Origin: Streptococcus sanguinis
GTDB taxonomy: Bacteria > Bacillota > Bacilli > Lactobacillales > Streptococcaceae
Direction of reading: 5' to 3'
Assembly: GCF_900475275.1 (NCBI RefSeq)
Contig: NZ_LS483364.1
Location: 62,001-126,000 of the forward strand
Length of the DNA: 64,000 nucleotides
The translations under genes were made by a program, and so were the position numbers. Positions 7,572 through 15,501 of the stretch are shown piece by piece (the stretch's first letter is position 1; every line of letters starts with the position of its first letter). The notes beneath the pieces are model-generated. The model was not told the DNA's origin, ran no database searches, and worked only from the letters and a program-made list of their open reading frames with translations.

Positions 7572-7985
7572 ATGGATAAAGTAAAAGAATTTTACGATAA
7601 ATACAAGGTCTATCTGACCCGGCAGAATTTAGAACTTTTGGCTGTAACGGTTATTGTGCTGTCAGCTATTCTGGTCTTTACCTCGGGGATTCCTGGTAAG
7701 GGCGTTTTAACGCTGGATCAGGGCAAGATCAAGTATGACGGGACCTTGGTTCGCGGGAAGATGAACGGTCAGGGGACTATGACTTTTCAAAATGGGGATA
7801 GTTATACCGGTCAATTTCGCAATGGCATCTTTGACGGCAAAGGGACTTTTACCTCGCAGGCTGGCTGGAAATATGAAGGGGACTTCAGCAAGGGTCAGGC
7901 CGACGGACAAGGAAAGCTAACGACAGAAGGCAATGTCGTTTATGAAGGAACGTTTAAACAAGGAATTTATCAAAATGCGCATTAA
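7572..7985 (+). CDS. MORN-repeat membrane protein
   Basis: A 137-residue protein with one membrane segment near residues 18-40 (LELLAVTVIVLSAILVF) followed by an extracytoplasmic region of about four MORN-type repeats: YDGTLVRGKMNGQGTMTF, YTGQFRNGIFDGKGTFT, YEGDFSKGQADGQGKLT and a final YEGTFKQG. MORN repeats are beta-hairpin modules used in binding; the partner is unknown. I chose the ATG at 7572, 4 bases after the phosphatase stop. An upstream in-frame ATG at 7461 would lie inside the phosphatase gene. It overlaps the acyltransferase start by 11 bases. Confidence 0.85.
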   Translation: MDKVKEFYDKYKVYLTRQNLELLAVTVIVLSAILVFTSGIPGKGVLTLDQGKIKYDGTLVRGKMNGQGTMTFQNGDSYTGQFRNGIFDGKGTFTSQAGWKYEGDFSKGQADGQGKLTTEGNVVYEGTFKQGIYQNAH

Positions 7986-9780
7986 ATGGTTTTCGCTCGT
8001 CAGAATCACGGGGCTGCTTCTAGTTCTGCTTTATCATTACTTCCAGGGCGTTTTCCCTGGCGGTTTTATTGGCGTGGATATCTTCTTTACCTTTTCTGGA
8101 TTCTTGATTACATCTCTGCTTATTGACGAGTTTGCCAAGAAGAAAGAAATCGATATCCAAGGCTTTTTCAAACGGCGTTTTTATCGGATTGTACCGCCTC
8201 TGGTCTTTATGATTTTAGTCGTTATGCCCTTTACTTTCTTAATCCGTAAGGATTTTGTGGCTGGGATTGGGACGCAGATTGCGGCTGCTTTGGGCTTTGT
8301 GACCAACTTTTATGAAATGCTCTCAGGCGGCAGTTATGAGAGTCAATTTGTGCCGCACATCCTGATCCACACTTGGAGTCTGGCTTTAGAAGTGCACTAT
8401 TATGTTCTTTGGGGGCTGGCTGCTTGGGGCTTGGGCAAGGTTGCCAAGTCAACGGCCCGCTATCGCGGCATGATTGCACTAGTTTCTGCAGGTCTCTTTT
8501 TGCTCAGCTTTGTATCAATGTTTGCTGGTGCTTTGACCACTAAGAATTACTCTGACATTTATTTCTCAAGTTTGACCCACGTCTTTCCTTTCTTTGCAGG
8601 AAGCATCCTAGCAACCTTATCTGGCGTCGGCCATGTCAGCAGTCGCTTTAAGATGCTGGAAGAAAAGCTGGCTCTCAAGCAAGTGCTAGGAATTATGGGT
8701 GGCAGTGCAGCTGTTTTGCTTTTGCTCAGCTTCCTACTCAAGTTTGATAACCTTTGGACCTACCTGGTAGGATTCTTGATTTCGACTATCTTGGCCTGTC
8801 TGATGATTTTGGCTGCCAGGATGCTGCATGACAAGCTCCCAGATGTGAAGGAACCTAGCCTTATCAACTTTATCGCAGATACTAGCTATGGTGTTTATCT
8901 CTTCCACTGGCCATTCTATATTATCTTTAGCCAGCTGATGAGTAACGGTTTGGCTGTTCTCTTGACCACGCTGCTGTCTCTTACCTTTGCAGCCTTGTCT
9001 TTCTATATCTTGGAGCCAACTCTTGCTGGTCGTCAGCCAGTTATCATGGGGACCAAGATGGATCTATCGTCTCTTACTAGGCCAATCTTTTACAGCATGA
9101 TTCCGCTGACTTTGATTATGTTCTTTATCTCGGTGACAGCACCCAAGGTAGGAGCTTTTGAGGAAAGTTTGATTGTCAATGCTCTGAATCAAGCAGACAC
9201 TAAGATGCAGACAACTCGCAGTCAGGTTGATCAGTCCAAGGCGACTGAGTATAATGTGGCGGACGGAATTACCATGATTGGTGACTCGGTTGCCCTGCGC
9301 TCAAGCGATCAATTGCAGCAGATCTTGCCAGGAATCGAGCTAGATACTGTCGTTAGCCGCAGTCTGAGCACAGGCTTAGAGGTCTACAAGACAGATATTG
9401 CTAATAGAGTACTGAAGAAGCAGGTTGTCCTGGCTCTCGGGACCAATTCGTCTGGTTATTCGAATGAGCTTTTGGATGAGTATGTTTCCAGCCTGCCTAA
9501 GGGACATCAACTGATCCTCGTGACCCCTTATGACGGTCGCTCAGAGGGCGGTGTTTTAGCCCAGCAGCGGGAGTATGAGCTGGAATTAGCCAAAAAGTAC
9601 GACTATGTCTTTGTGGCTGACTGGCATCAAACTGCTATCGAAAATCCGCAGATTTGGGAAGGGACAGACTATGTCCACTTTGGCTCAAACTCAGAGTCCA
9701 TCATTGAGGGGGGAACTCTCTATGCCAATACCATTAAGCAAGCCATAGATGAAGCAAATTCTGGCAATGTGAAACCATAA
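7975..9780 (+). CDS. OatA-like acyltransferase (acyltransferase-3 plus SGNH domains)
   Basis: Membrane O-acetyltransferase of the OatA/Adr type, likely acetylating peptidoglycan or another wall glycan and so affecting lysozyme sensitivity. Residues 1 to about 375 form the multi-helix acyltransferase-3 domain, including the early YHYF segment and a GVDIFFTFSGF motif. The extracytoplasmic SGNH domain contains GDSVAL (Ser438), an ALGTNSSG block and DYVH (Asp565, His568). The start at 7975 (MRIKWFSL) has AAGGA ten bases upstream. An in-frame ATG at 7933 would have a poorly spaced site. The LXG module follows after 21 bases with no terminator. Confidence 0.9.
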   Translation: MRIKWFSLVRITGLLLVLLYHYFQGVFPGGFIGVDIFFTFSGFLITSLLIDEFAKKKEIDIQGFFKRRFYRIVPPLVFMILVVMPFTFLIRKDFVAGIGTQIAAALGFVTNFYEMLSGGSYESQFVPHILIHTWSLALEVHYYVLWGLAAWGLGKVAKSTARYRGMIALVSAGLFLLSFVSMFAGALTTKNYSDIYFSSLTHVFPFFAGSILATLSGVGHVSSRFKMLEEKLALKQVLGIMGGSAAVLLLLSFLLKFDNLWTYLVGFLISTILACLMILAARMLHDKLPDVKEPSLINFIADTSYGVYLFHWPFYIIFSQLMSNGLAVLLTTLLSLTFAALSFYILEPTLAGRQPVIMGTKMDLSSLTRPIFYSMIPLTLIMFFISVTAPKVGAFEESLIVNALNQADTKMQTTRSQVDQSKATEYNVADGITMIGDSVALRSSDQLQQILPGIELDTVVSRSLSTGLEVYKTDIANRVLKKQVVLALGTNSSGYSNELLDEYVSSLPKGHQLILVTPYDGRSEGGVLAQQREYELELAKKYDYVFVADWHQTAIENPQIWEGTDYVHFGSNSESIIEGGTLYANTIKQAIDEANSGNVKP

Positions 9781-9801
9781 ATTCCAAAAGGAGAAGCAAC
9801 A

Positions 9802-10074
9802 ATGGGACAAATTAAATCAAGCGCCATTTCAGCTGGCTCTGCTATCAGTGAGCTAGTTGGAGTTGATACTAGCAATGCACAAAATCAACAAGTCGAATTT
9901 TCCTATACAACAGGGATTGCTGGGATGGAAGCTGGCCGTCAGGCCTGCAATCAAATGCTACAGGCTGTCAGTGACTTCAGCTCAGCTGTTCTGACTCAGG
10001 CCAATAAATTTCCAGAAATTGCTGCAAAAATTGAGAAACGCGATATAGAGGAAGCCAAGCGCTGGGAGAGTTGA
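9802..10074 (+). CDS. LXG-associated small helical protein (type VII secretion partner 1)
   Basis: A 90-residue protein resembling the TIGR04197/DUF3130-type type VII secretion proteins that are encoded just before LXG toxins and act as targeting partners. It is mostly helical with no signal peptide. Good ribosome site AAGGAG. The gene order of two small helical proteins followed by an LXG protein is the standard arrangement. No EsxA, EssC or other secretion machinery is encoded in the window, so export would depend on a locus elsewhere. Confidence 0.8.
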   Translation: MGQIKSSAISAGSAISELVGVDTSNAQNQQVEFSYTTGIAGMEAGRQACNQMLQAVSDFSSAVLTQANKFPEIAAKIEKRDIEEAKRWES

Positions 10075-10075
10075 G

Positions 10076-10435
10076 ATGAAGGCAGATAAAAGCGAAAAAG
10101 AACGCCAGGCACTTTACGAAAAAATCCTCAAAGTCGACCAAAAAGAAGACGAATTTATGACGATGAAACGTCAATACGAGATTTCCCTGGCGAATTTTGC
10201 GACGGATTTCCAATACTTGACGACCCGAATGGAACATCTACTTTATGAACACCCTCAAAGCTCTGCTGCCCTCAGTCGTGATTTATCAGAAACTCAGTAT
10301 CTTAACCGACAGGTTAAGAACTATGTGGATGTTCAGATGGATGAACTTGGAAAGCTCAGTCGTCAAACAAGAAAGACTATGGAAGAAGAGCGAGACAAAC
10401 TGACCAAAGAAAGGAATAGTCTGCCATGGGAGTAA
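10076..10435 (+). CDS. LXG-associated small helical protein (type VII secretion partner 2)
   Basis: A 119-residue, highly charged coiled-coil protein similar to the DUF3958-type second partner of LXG toxins. It starts one base after the preceding stop and its end overlaps the LXG gene start by 10 bases, so the three are translationally coupled. Likely role is binding the LXG stalk and helping export; this is inferred from family and position. Confidence 0.75.
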   Translation: MKADKSEKERQALYEKILKVDQKEDEFMTMKRQYEISLANFATDFQYLTTRMEHLLYEHPQSSAALSRDLSETQYLNRQVKNYVDVQMDELGKLSRQTRKTMEEERDKLTKERNSLPWE

Positions 10436-12051
10436 AATATAGTGCAGCAGATTCAGCCCAGCTTATCCAAGCGATGACCAGCAACCTTCAAGTAGCCAAT
10501 CAAGTGACCGATCGTCTATCTAGTGGCTGCGACCATCTGATTGCCTCTTTGGAGTCGGGTGAGCTGCAGGGAGCGGCTTATACAGCGGGGAAAGGCTTAT
10601 TTACTGAGGTAATCATCCCTGCCATCAAGAAGTTGCAAGAGGCTATTGATGATATTCAGGGAGAGCTTGCTTCCTATAAAAGTGCTGATTCCGAGGTGGC
10701 TGGATATGGCGAATTGGACTTGGATCTACTGAAGGAACAGCTGAAAATAAAAAATGAGCAACTGGCAAAAGTAGAAAAGCAGATTGCAGATAATCAAGAT
10801 TTTTTCCGTAATGCAGGAGCTCTGCTGACAGGTAAGTTGGGAGAGCTTTTATCTCAGACATCTGCTTTAATGGAAGTTGAAACTCAACTAAATATCGGTA
10901 TTCGAGAAATTCAAGAAAAAATAGACAAACTGGAATGGTTTGTGGATCAGGTGTCCCAGTATTTCACAGATAGTCTGCAGGTTTTGGGTTTAGCTATCCA
11001 AGGAGCGACGCAGCTTAGTCAGGTATTGGTAGACAGTGAGGGTAATTACTCTACTGATGGTATAGATATGAGTTGGTCTACTAAGATGAAGGCTCAGAAG
11101 ATTCAGACTATTTCGAAGAAAAAATATCTAGAGCCTAAAGAACGATTGATTCAAGAAGCTTCTCGGAATATGATGCTATCGGATGAAGGGGATGCCTATT
11201 ATCGTAGTCAACTCAAGGAAAAGTTAAAGGGGAAACCGCGTTCAGAATGGGATAAGATTGTTGATGATTATAATCATACTCTAAAGATTGACAATGAAGG
11301 CAATATAATTGATATTTTTGATTTTAGAGCTTATAAGGATCGTCATTATCAAAAAGATGATAACTTTTCTGTACTAAAAAATGGAAAGTATGATAGTGCT
11401 TATACGAGAATGGTCAATGAAAAATACCAAGAACTTATTCAAGAAAATTTTGAAGCTAATTCTGTTGACTTGGCTAAGGGAGTAGTAGAAATTTTAGCTG
11501 GTCTTGGTATTTATGCTGGTACTTCTCTAGGAGCAGCTTTTGCTTTGGAGTGGGCTCCACTAACTGGAGGTGGCTCGGCGCTAGTAGCAGCAGCAGCTGT
11601 AGAAGCAGGGTATATTACTGCAGAAGGCCTAGTTGTAGATGGGACTTTGTCAGTTGCTAGAACTCTTTATGAAATTGATACAGCGAATTTAGGAGTTACC
11701 CTCAGTGCAGCTAGTAACTATAACAGCTGGCAGGCAAATAAACCGACGAGTAAGACCATTTCCGGCAGAGGTGGTAAACTAATTGAAGCCCGAGTAGGAA
11801 ATCGAAAAGTGAAGCTTCGTGTGGATTGGGAGCCAACTAGTGGTACTAATGGTGATGGAGTGTTCCAGGTTCAATCTGGAAGTGGAAAGTCGGGGTATTC
11901 TATCGATGAGCATATTGATATAGGAAAAATATCAGATAGAAATTCAGTAATGAATTGGGTAAATAAAACAAGGAGACTGAAAAATCTTAATGAGAGTGTC
12001 AAAAATGAAATTGTAGATAGAATTTGGAAAACTTTTCAAAATAATTACTGA
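10426..12051 (+). CDS. LXG-domain polymorphic toxin (type VII secretion effector)
   Basis: A 541-residue protein with the N-terminal LXG domain (about residues 1-210, helical, beginning GVKYSAADSAQLIQAM with the SGELQGAAYTAGK segment). A middle linker follows, then a glycine/alanine-rich hydrophobic stretch (about 345-405). The C-terminal part (about 445-541) is the likely toxic domain, with VKLRVDWEP, GVFQVQSGSGKSGYSIDEHIDIG and a helical tail. I do not recognise this C-terminal domain: no HNH, NADase or lipid II phosphatase motif is evident. Immediately downstream come five related genes that look like immunity proteins. AT content rises sharply from about 11030 on, suggesting exchange of the toxin end. 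Confidence 0.85.
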   Translation: MGVKYSAADSAQLIQAMTSNLQVANQVTDRLSSGCDHLIASLESGELQGAAYTAGKGLFTEVIIPAIKKLQEAIDDIQGELASYKSADSEVAGYGELDLDLLKEQLKIKNEQLAKVEKQIADNQDFFRNAGALLTGKLGELLSQTSALMEVETQLNIGIREIQEKIDKLEWFVDQVSQYFTDSLQVLGLAIQGATQLSQVLVDSEGNYSTDGIDMSWSTKMKAQKIQTISKKKYLEPKERLIQEASRNMMLSDEGDAYYRSQLKEKLKGKPRSEWDKIVDDYNHTLKIDNEGNIIDIFDFRAYKDRHYQKDDNFSVLKNGKYDSAYTRMVNEKYQELIQENFEANSVDLAKGVVEILAGLGIYAGTSLGAAFALEWAPLTGGGSALVAAAAVEAGYITAEGLVVDGTLSVARTLYEIDTANLGVTLSAASNYNSWQANKPTSKTISGRGGKLIEARVGNRKVKLRVDWEPTSGTNGDGVFQVQSGSGKSGYSIDEHIDIGKISDRNSVMNWVNKTRRLKNLNESVKNEIVDRIWKTFQNNY

Positions 12052-12065
12052 AATTAGGAGAGAAC

Positions 12066-12692
12066 ATGAGACTATATATCAAAAGTGATTTTAAGAAAAA
12101 AATAACATTTACTACTAGAGAGCTTGTTTGGAAGATGTGGTTTAAAGAATGGAATGGCCATTTGATTACTACTTCTAATGTGGGTGATAATGAGATGTTA
12201 CAAGATGATTTCTTTTTTGGAGTTCAATTTGATAAATGGCGATTTAATGATAAACGATGGAATCATATACCATACGACAAGAGCGATCCTTGGAATTCGT
12301 TTTCTGATGAAAATATTCAATTGGAATTTGAAAATGATTTTATTACTGATGGGAGAGAACGTGGAGAAAACCTTAGGATTGCTACGACACATACAGATAT
12401 TTTAACGGTTGATAAACGTGCTATGTATATCATGGCAGTCGAGATAGCTTCTGCTATTGATGGGCAGATTAGTGAGGATGACAAAGAGACCTGGATTGAT
12501 GTAGAGACTTTTAAGGAGTTGCACAAGGACGTCTTATCACTAACCTACGATCAAGCAACTGATATCAGTGTGGAGGAACTGAAAAGTATGAAACCTGTAG
12601 AGGACCTTTTGTGGGATGAAGAGGAACGGCTTCATGAAGAATACATCAAAATCCATGGTGAACGAGTTTATGACGATGAGGAAGATGAGTGA
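12066..12692 (+). CDS. Candidate immunity protein, tandem paralog 1 of 5
   Basis: A 208-residue acidic, soluble protein with no signal peptide or membrane segment; I do not recognise the family. It begins MRLYIKSDF and its C-terminal half carries the block shared by all five paralogs: VDKRAMYIMA at 115-124 and AIDGQISEDDK at 130-140, then EEYIKIHGE and an acidic tail. Its place directly after the LXG toxin, with a good ribosome site (TTAGGAG), makes it the most likely cognate immunity protein. That role is inference from position. Its stop overlaps the next start by 4 bases. Confidence 0.72.
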   Translation: MRLYIKSDFKKKITFTTRELVWKMWFKEWNGHLITTSNVGDNEMLQDDFFFGVQFDKWRFNDKRWNHIPYDKSDPWNSFSDENIQLEFENDFITDGRERGENLRIATTHTDILTVDKRAMYIMAVEIASAIDGQISEDDKETWIDVETFKELHKDVLSLTYDQATDISVEELKSMKPVEDLLWDEEERLHEEYIKIHGERVYDDEEDE

Positions 12693-13306
12693 GACTATAC
12701 ATTAAAGGCAACTACGAAGCTAATATCTATCAAGCTAGTATGGAATATCCTTGGAAAATGTGGTTCAAGGAACGTAAGGGAGTGAAAGTTGGTTTTTCTT
12801 ACGCATGTGATGATGATTTTTATTTTAGCGTTAGTTTGGACAAATTTTCTTCAAATGATGAGCGTTGGGGAATGGCTGATTTTAGAATAGGAAAAGACTC
12901 TTGGGCGACTTTTAAGCGTGAAAATTTAAATCTAAATTTTGAAGATTCTTATGAAAGTGATGGGCGAGAAAAAGGAGACTATCTTCGAATCATCACGACT
13001 CATAAGGATATTCTAGCGGTTGATAAGCGAGCTCTCTGTATCATGGCGATTGAAGTAGCATCTGCTATTGACGGTCAAATCAGCGAAGACGACAAAGAAA
13101 CATGGCTGAGTGTTGAAGAATTCAAAACAAAACATAAAGACCTACTGAATTTGACCTACGACGAAGCAGTCGATATTAGTTTAGAAGAGATGAAGGTTAT
13201 GAAAGCCATTGACGAGCCACTCTGGGAAGAATTGGATAGGAAGCGCGAGGAGTATATCCGAATTCATGGAGAGGTAGAGTTGGACGATGATGAGGAAGGC
13301 GAGTGA
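12689..13306 (+). CDS. Candidate immunity protein, tandem paralog 2 of 5
   Basis: A 205-residue paralog starting with GTG in a GTGA overlap with the previous stop. It keeps WKMWFKE near residue 23, DGREKGDYLRI, VDKRALCIMA and AIDGQISEDDK, and ends in an acidic tail. The region between about residues 30 and 90 differs most from its neighbours. Translation is probably coupled, since no separate ribosome site is needed at a 4-base overlap. Confidence 0.7.
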   Translation: MRLYIKGNYEANIYQASMEYPWKMWFKERKGVKVGFSYACDDDFYFSVSLDKFSSNDERWGMADFRIGKDSWATFKRENLNLNFEDSYESDGREKGDYLRIITTHKDILAVDKRALCIMAIEVASAIDGQISEDDKETWLSVEEFKTKHKDLLNLTYDEAVDISLEEMKVMKAIDEPLWEELDRKREEYIRIHGEVELDDDEEGE

Positions 13307-13929
13307 GAATTTATATAAAAGGCGATTACACCAAAGAAATTCCATTTGATTACTTAGAACTAGCGAAGAGAATGTGGTTTGATACTAAAGATGGTAAGCG
13401 AGTAGATTTTTCTTATTTTGGAAATACTCGCCCATTTAAAACAGACCCAACTATTCACTTGAAATTGAATAAGTGGATGCATGATAATAGATGGAATAAT
13501 GTTCAGTTGAAAGAAGGGATTACCAACAAATTTGGGAGTCATGTATATGAAAATCTTGAATTAGATTACGAAGATAATCCAGCAACAGACTATCGAGAAA
13601 AAGGAGACTGTCTACGTTTAGCTTCTACCCACCTTGAACTTCTCACCGTTGATAAACGTGCCTTCTATATTATGGCGATTGAAATTGCGACTGCTATTGA
13701 TGGTCAGATTAGCGAAGATGATAAAGAGAGCTGGTTAAGTGTGGAGGAATTTAAAAAAAGGCATGAAGATATCCTTTCGATGAGTTATGAACAGGCTAAT
13801 GAGATGAGTCTTGGAGAAATTCCGTTTATGGATGATGTTCGAGATCCAGTTTGGGAAGAAGACGACCGCAGGAATGAAGAATACATCAAAATCCATGGAG
13901 AAGTGGAGTTGGATGACGAGGACGAATGA
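13303..13929 (+). CDS. Candidate immunity protein, tandem paralog 3 of 5
   Basis: A 208-residue paralog, GTG start in a GTGA overlap. It begins MRIYIKGDYTKEIPFDY and shares VDKRAFYIMAIEIATAIDG and the downstream EEFKKRHEDILS region. The N-terminal half (FSYFGNTRPFKTDP and following) is clearly divergent from paralogs 1 and 2, consistent with diversification of a recognition surface. Confidence 0.7.
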   Translation: MRIYIKGDYTKEIPFDYLELAKRMWFDTKDGKRVDFSYFGNTRPFKTDPTIHLKLNKWMHDNRWNNVQLKEGITNKFGSHVYENLELDYEDNPATDYREKGDCLRLASTHLELLTVDKRAFYIMAIEIATAIDGQISEDDKESWLSVEEFKKRHEDILSMSYEQANEMSLGEIPFMDDVRDPVWEEDDRRNEEYIKIHGEVELDDEDE

Positions 13930-14534
13930 AATTATACTTAAAAGGCGATTATACAAAAAAGATACCTTATGGTTATTTAGAACTAGCTGGCAAAATGTGG
14001 TTTCCAGAAGATGAGCAAATTTCTTACTCAAATGCTGGGAACAATGATGCATTACAAGAAGATTTTTTCTCAAATTTATCCTTGAGGAAAGGCACTGCTG
14101 ATAAGAGATGGTCTAGTGTCCCCCTAAAGGAAGGCGTAAGAAGTCTCTTTTCACATATTGAGGAATGTATTGAAATCAATTTTGAAGATGCAGTTGCTAC
14201 AGATTTTAACGAAAAGGGAGACTATCTCCGAATTTTAACCAGCCATCTGGAAGTTTTGACAATAGATAAACGAGCCATGTACATTATGGCGCTTGAGATT
14301 GCAAAGGTTATTGACGGGCAAATTAGCGAGGATGGCAAGAATAGCTGGTTGACAATTGAGGAGTTTAAAAGAAAACATGAGACTATTCTATCTCTAACTT
14401 TTGAAGAAGCAAATGAACTAAGTTTGACAGAAATTCAAACGATGGATGTTGTAGACGATCCTCTTTGGGAGGAAGAAGCCAATAGTCGAAAAGAATATAT
14501 ACTAGCACATGGAGGCGATATCTCAGATTTATGA
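13926..14534 (+). CDS. Candidate immunity protein, tandem paralog 4 of 5
   Basis: A 202-residue paralog with an ATG in a 4-base ATGA overlap. It starts MKLYLKGDYTKKIPYGY, has FSHIEECIEINFED where others have a shorter segment, and carries IDKRAMYIMALEIAKVIDG with a small change in the next block (SEDGKNSW instead of SEDDKxTW). It is the most divergent copy at its C-terminus, ending LAHGGDISDL without the long acidic tail. Confidence 0.7.
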   Translation: MKLYLKGDYTKKIPYGYLELAGKMWFPEDEQISYSNAGNNDALQEDFFSNLSLRKGTADKRWSSVPLKEGVRSLFSHIEECIEINFEDAVATDFNEKGDYLRILTSHLEVLTIDKRAMYIMALEIAKVIDGQISEDGKNSWLTIEEFKRKHETILSLTFEEANELSLTEIQTMDVVDDPLWEEEANSRKEYILAHGGDISDL

Positions 14535-15148
14535 GACTATATATTAAAGGTGATTATACTAGAAAAGTGCCATTTGGCTACAGAGAACTCGCATGGAAAA
14601 TGTGGTTTAAAGAAAGAAATGGCCAAAAAATAAGTTTCTCAAATGTTGGGAATGACGAGATGTTGCAAAATGACTTCTATTTATCTTTGCGGTTAGATAA
14701 GTGGGGAGCAAGTGGCTCCTGTTGGAAAGATGCCAAGGTTAAAGGTGGCAGTGCAATAAATTCCCAAAAATATGAAAATATTGATTTGGATTATGAGGGA
14801 AGTTATGAAAGCGACGGTAGAGAAAAGGGAAAATATCTAAGAATCGCTTCTAATTATTTGGATGTTTTAACAGTTGATAAGCGTGCTATGTATATTATGG
14901 CGCTTGAAATTGCGATTGCTATTGATGGACAAATCAGTGAAGATGATAAGAAAACATGGCTAACAGTCGAGGAATTCAAGGAAAAGCACCAAGATATCTT
15001 ATCTCTAACCTTTGATGAAGCAAATGAGATGAGCCTGGAAGAAATTCAGACGATTGATGCTATTGACGATCCCATCTGGGAAGAGTTGGATAGAAAACGC
15101 GAAGAATATATCAAAATACATGGTGAACGTGTTTATGATGACGATTGA
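14531..15148 (+). CDS. Candidate immunity protein, tandem paralog 5 of 5
   Basis: A 205-residue paralog, ATG in an ATGA overlap. Its middle (FSNVGNDEMLQNDFY) closely resembles paralog 1 (TSNVGDNEMLQDDFF), suggesting these two are nearest relatives or that segments were exchanged. It retains VDKRAMYIMA, AIDGQISEDDK and EEYIKIHGERVYDDD. It is the last gene of the block and a clean terminator follows at 15205. Confidence 0.7.
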   Translation: MRLYIKGDYTRKVPFGYRELAWKMWFKERNGQKISFSNVGNDEMLQNDFYLSLRLDKWGASGSCWKDAKVKGGSAINSQKYENIDLDYEGSYESDGREKGKYLRIASNYLDVLTVDKRAMYIMALEIAIAIDGQISEDDKKTWLTVEEFKEKHQDILSLTFDEANEMSLEEIQTIDAIDDPIWEELDRKREEYIKIHGERVYDDD

Positions 15149-15204
15149 GATTATTAAAAATGGGAATTAAGGTTCATCTTTTATAAGTTTATAAAGTAAA
15201 GATC

Positions 15205-15227
15205 AGCTCGGTTCGTCCGAGCTTTTT
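15205..15227 (+). terminator. Terminator after the LXG/immunity block
   Basis: Perfect seven-base stem AGCTCGG/CCGAGCT with a TTCGT loop, followed by five T bases. It closes the unit that may begin as far back as the phosphatase gene. Confidence 0.88.
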
Positions 15228-15239
15228 ATATTTAAATAA

Positions 15240-15253
15240 AGAAAGCGCTTTCA
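15240..15253 (+). promoter_or_regulatory. cre-like site upstream of adhE
   Basis: AGAAAGCGCTTTCA matches the CcpA site consensus TGWAARCGYTWNCW at 13 of 14 positions. It lies about 195 bases upstream of the adhE start point, so carbon catabolite control is plausible but not certain. Confidence 0.55.
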
Positions 15254-15345
15254 TATATTATGTGAAAGTAAAAGTATGTGAAATCTCTAAAAAATAAAAA
15301 ATTTTTTCACAATGACTAAAAGAATAGGCTGTAAAATAAGTGAAT

Positions 15346-15363
15346 TTGTTATGTATTTCACAA
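15346..15363 (+). promoter_or_regulatory. Rex-like operator, upstream copy
   Basis: TTGTTATGTATTTCACAA matches the redox regulator Rex palindrome TTGTGAA-N4-TTCACAA with two changes in the left arm. It sits about 40 bases before the adhE -35 box. Confidence 0.6.
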
Positions 15364-15401
15364 ATTAATAGAGAAAAGTTTGTGAATGTTAAGTGAAAGT
15401 G

Positions 15402-15430
15402 TTTACAAAAATCGTTAAATAAGTTATAAT
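15402..15430 (+). promoter_or_regulatory. adhE promoter
   Basis: -35 TTTACA (15402-15407) and -10 TATAAT (15425-15430) are separated by 17 bases, close to the sigma-A ideal. The predicted start point near 15437 lies within the second Rex-like operator and leaves a leader of about 65 bases. Confidence 0.85.
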
Positions 15431-15434
15431 TGAA

Positions 15435-15452
15435 TTGTGAAATATTTAACAA
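15435..15452 (+). promoter_or_regulatory. Rex-like operator overlapping the adhE start point
   Basis: TTGTGAAATATTTAACAA matches TTGTGAA-N4-TTCACAA with a single change. It covers the expected +1, a position where a bound repressor would block transcription. Rex represses adhE in many Gram-positive bacteria when NADH is low; the site here is seen directly, regulation is inferred. Confidence 0.75.
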
Positions 15453-15501
15453 AGGTTGGAGTTCTTCGTCTAACCTAAGGCAAAACCATTGGAGGAATAG
15501 A

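Noticed and set aside
12178..14014. Several 60-75-codon frames on both strands within the immunity-like genes
   Set aside because: AT-rich coding creates many shadow frames; the five tandem frames share protein motifs and 4-base overlaps, the shadows do not.
15430..15501. Extended N-terminus for AdhE starting near 15430
   Set aside because: That start precedes the predicted transcription start and overlaps a Rex-like operator; the ATG at 15502 has a strong GGAGGAAT site and a normal protein start.
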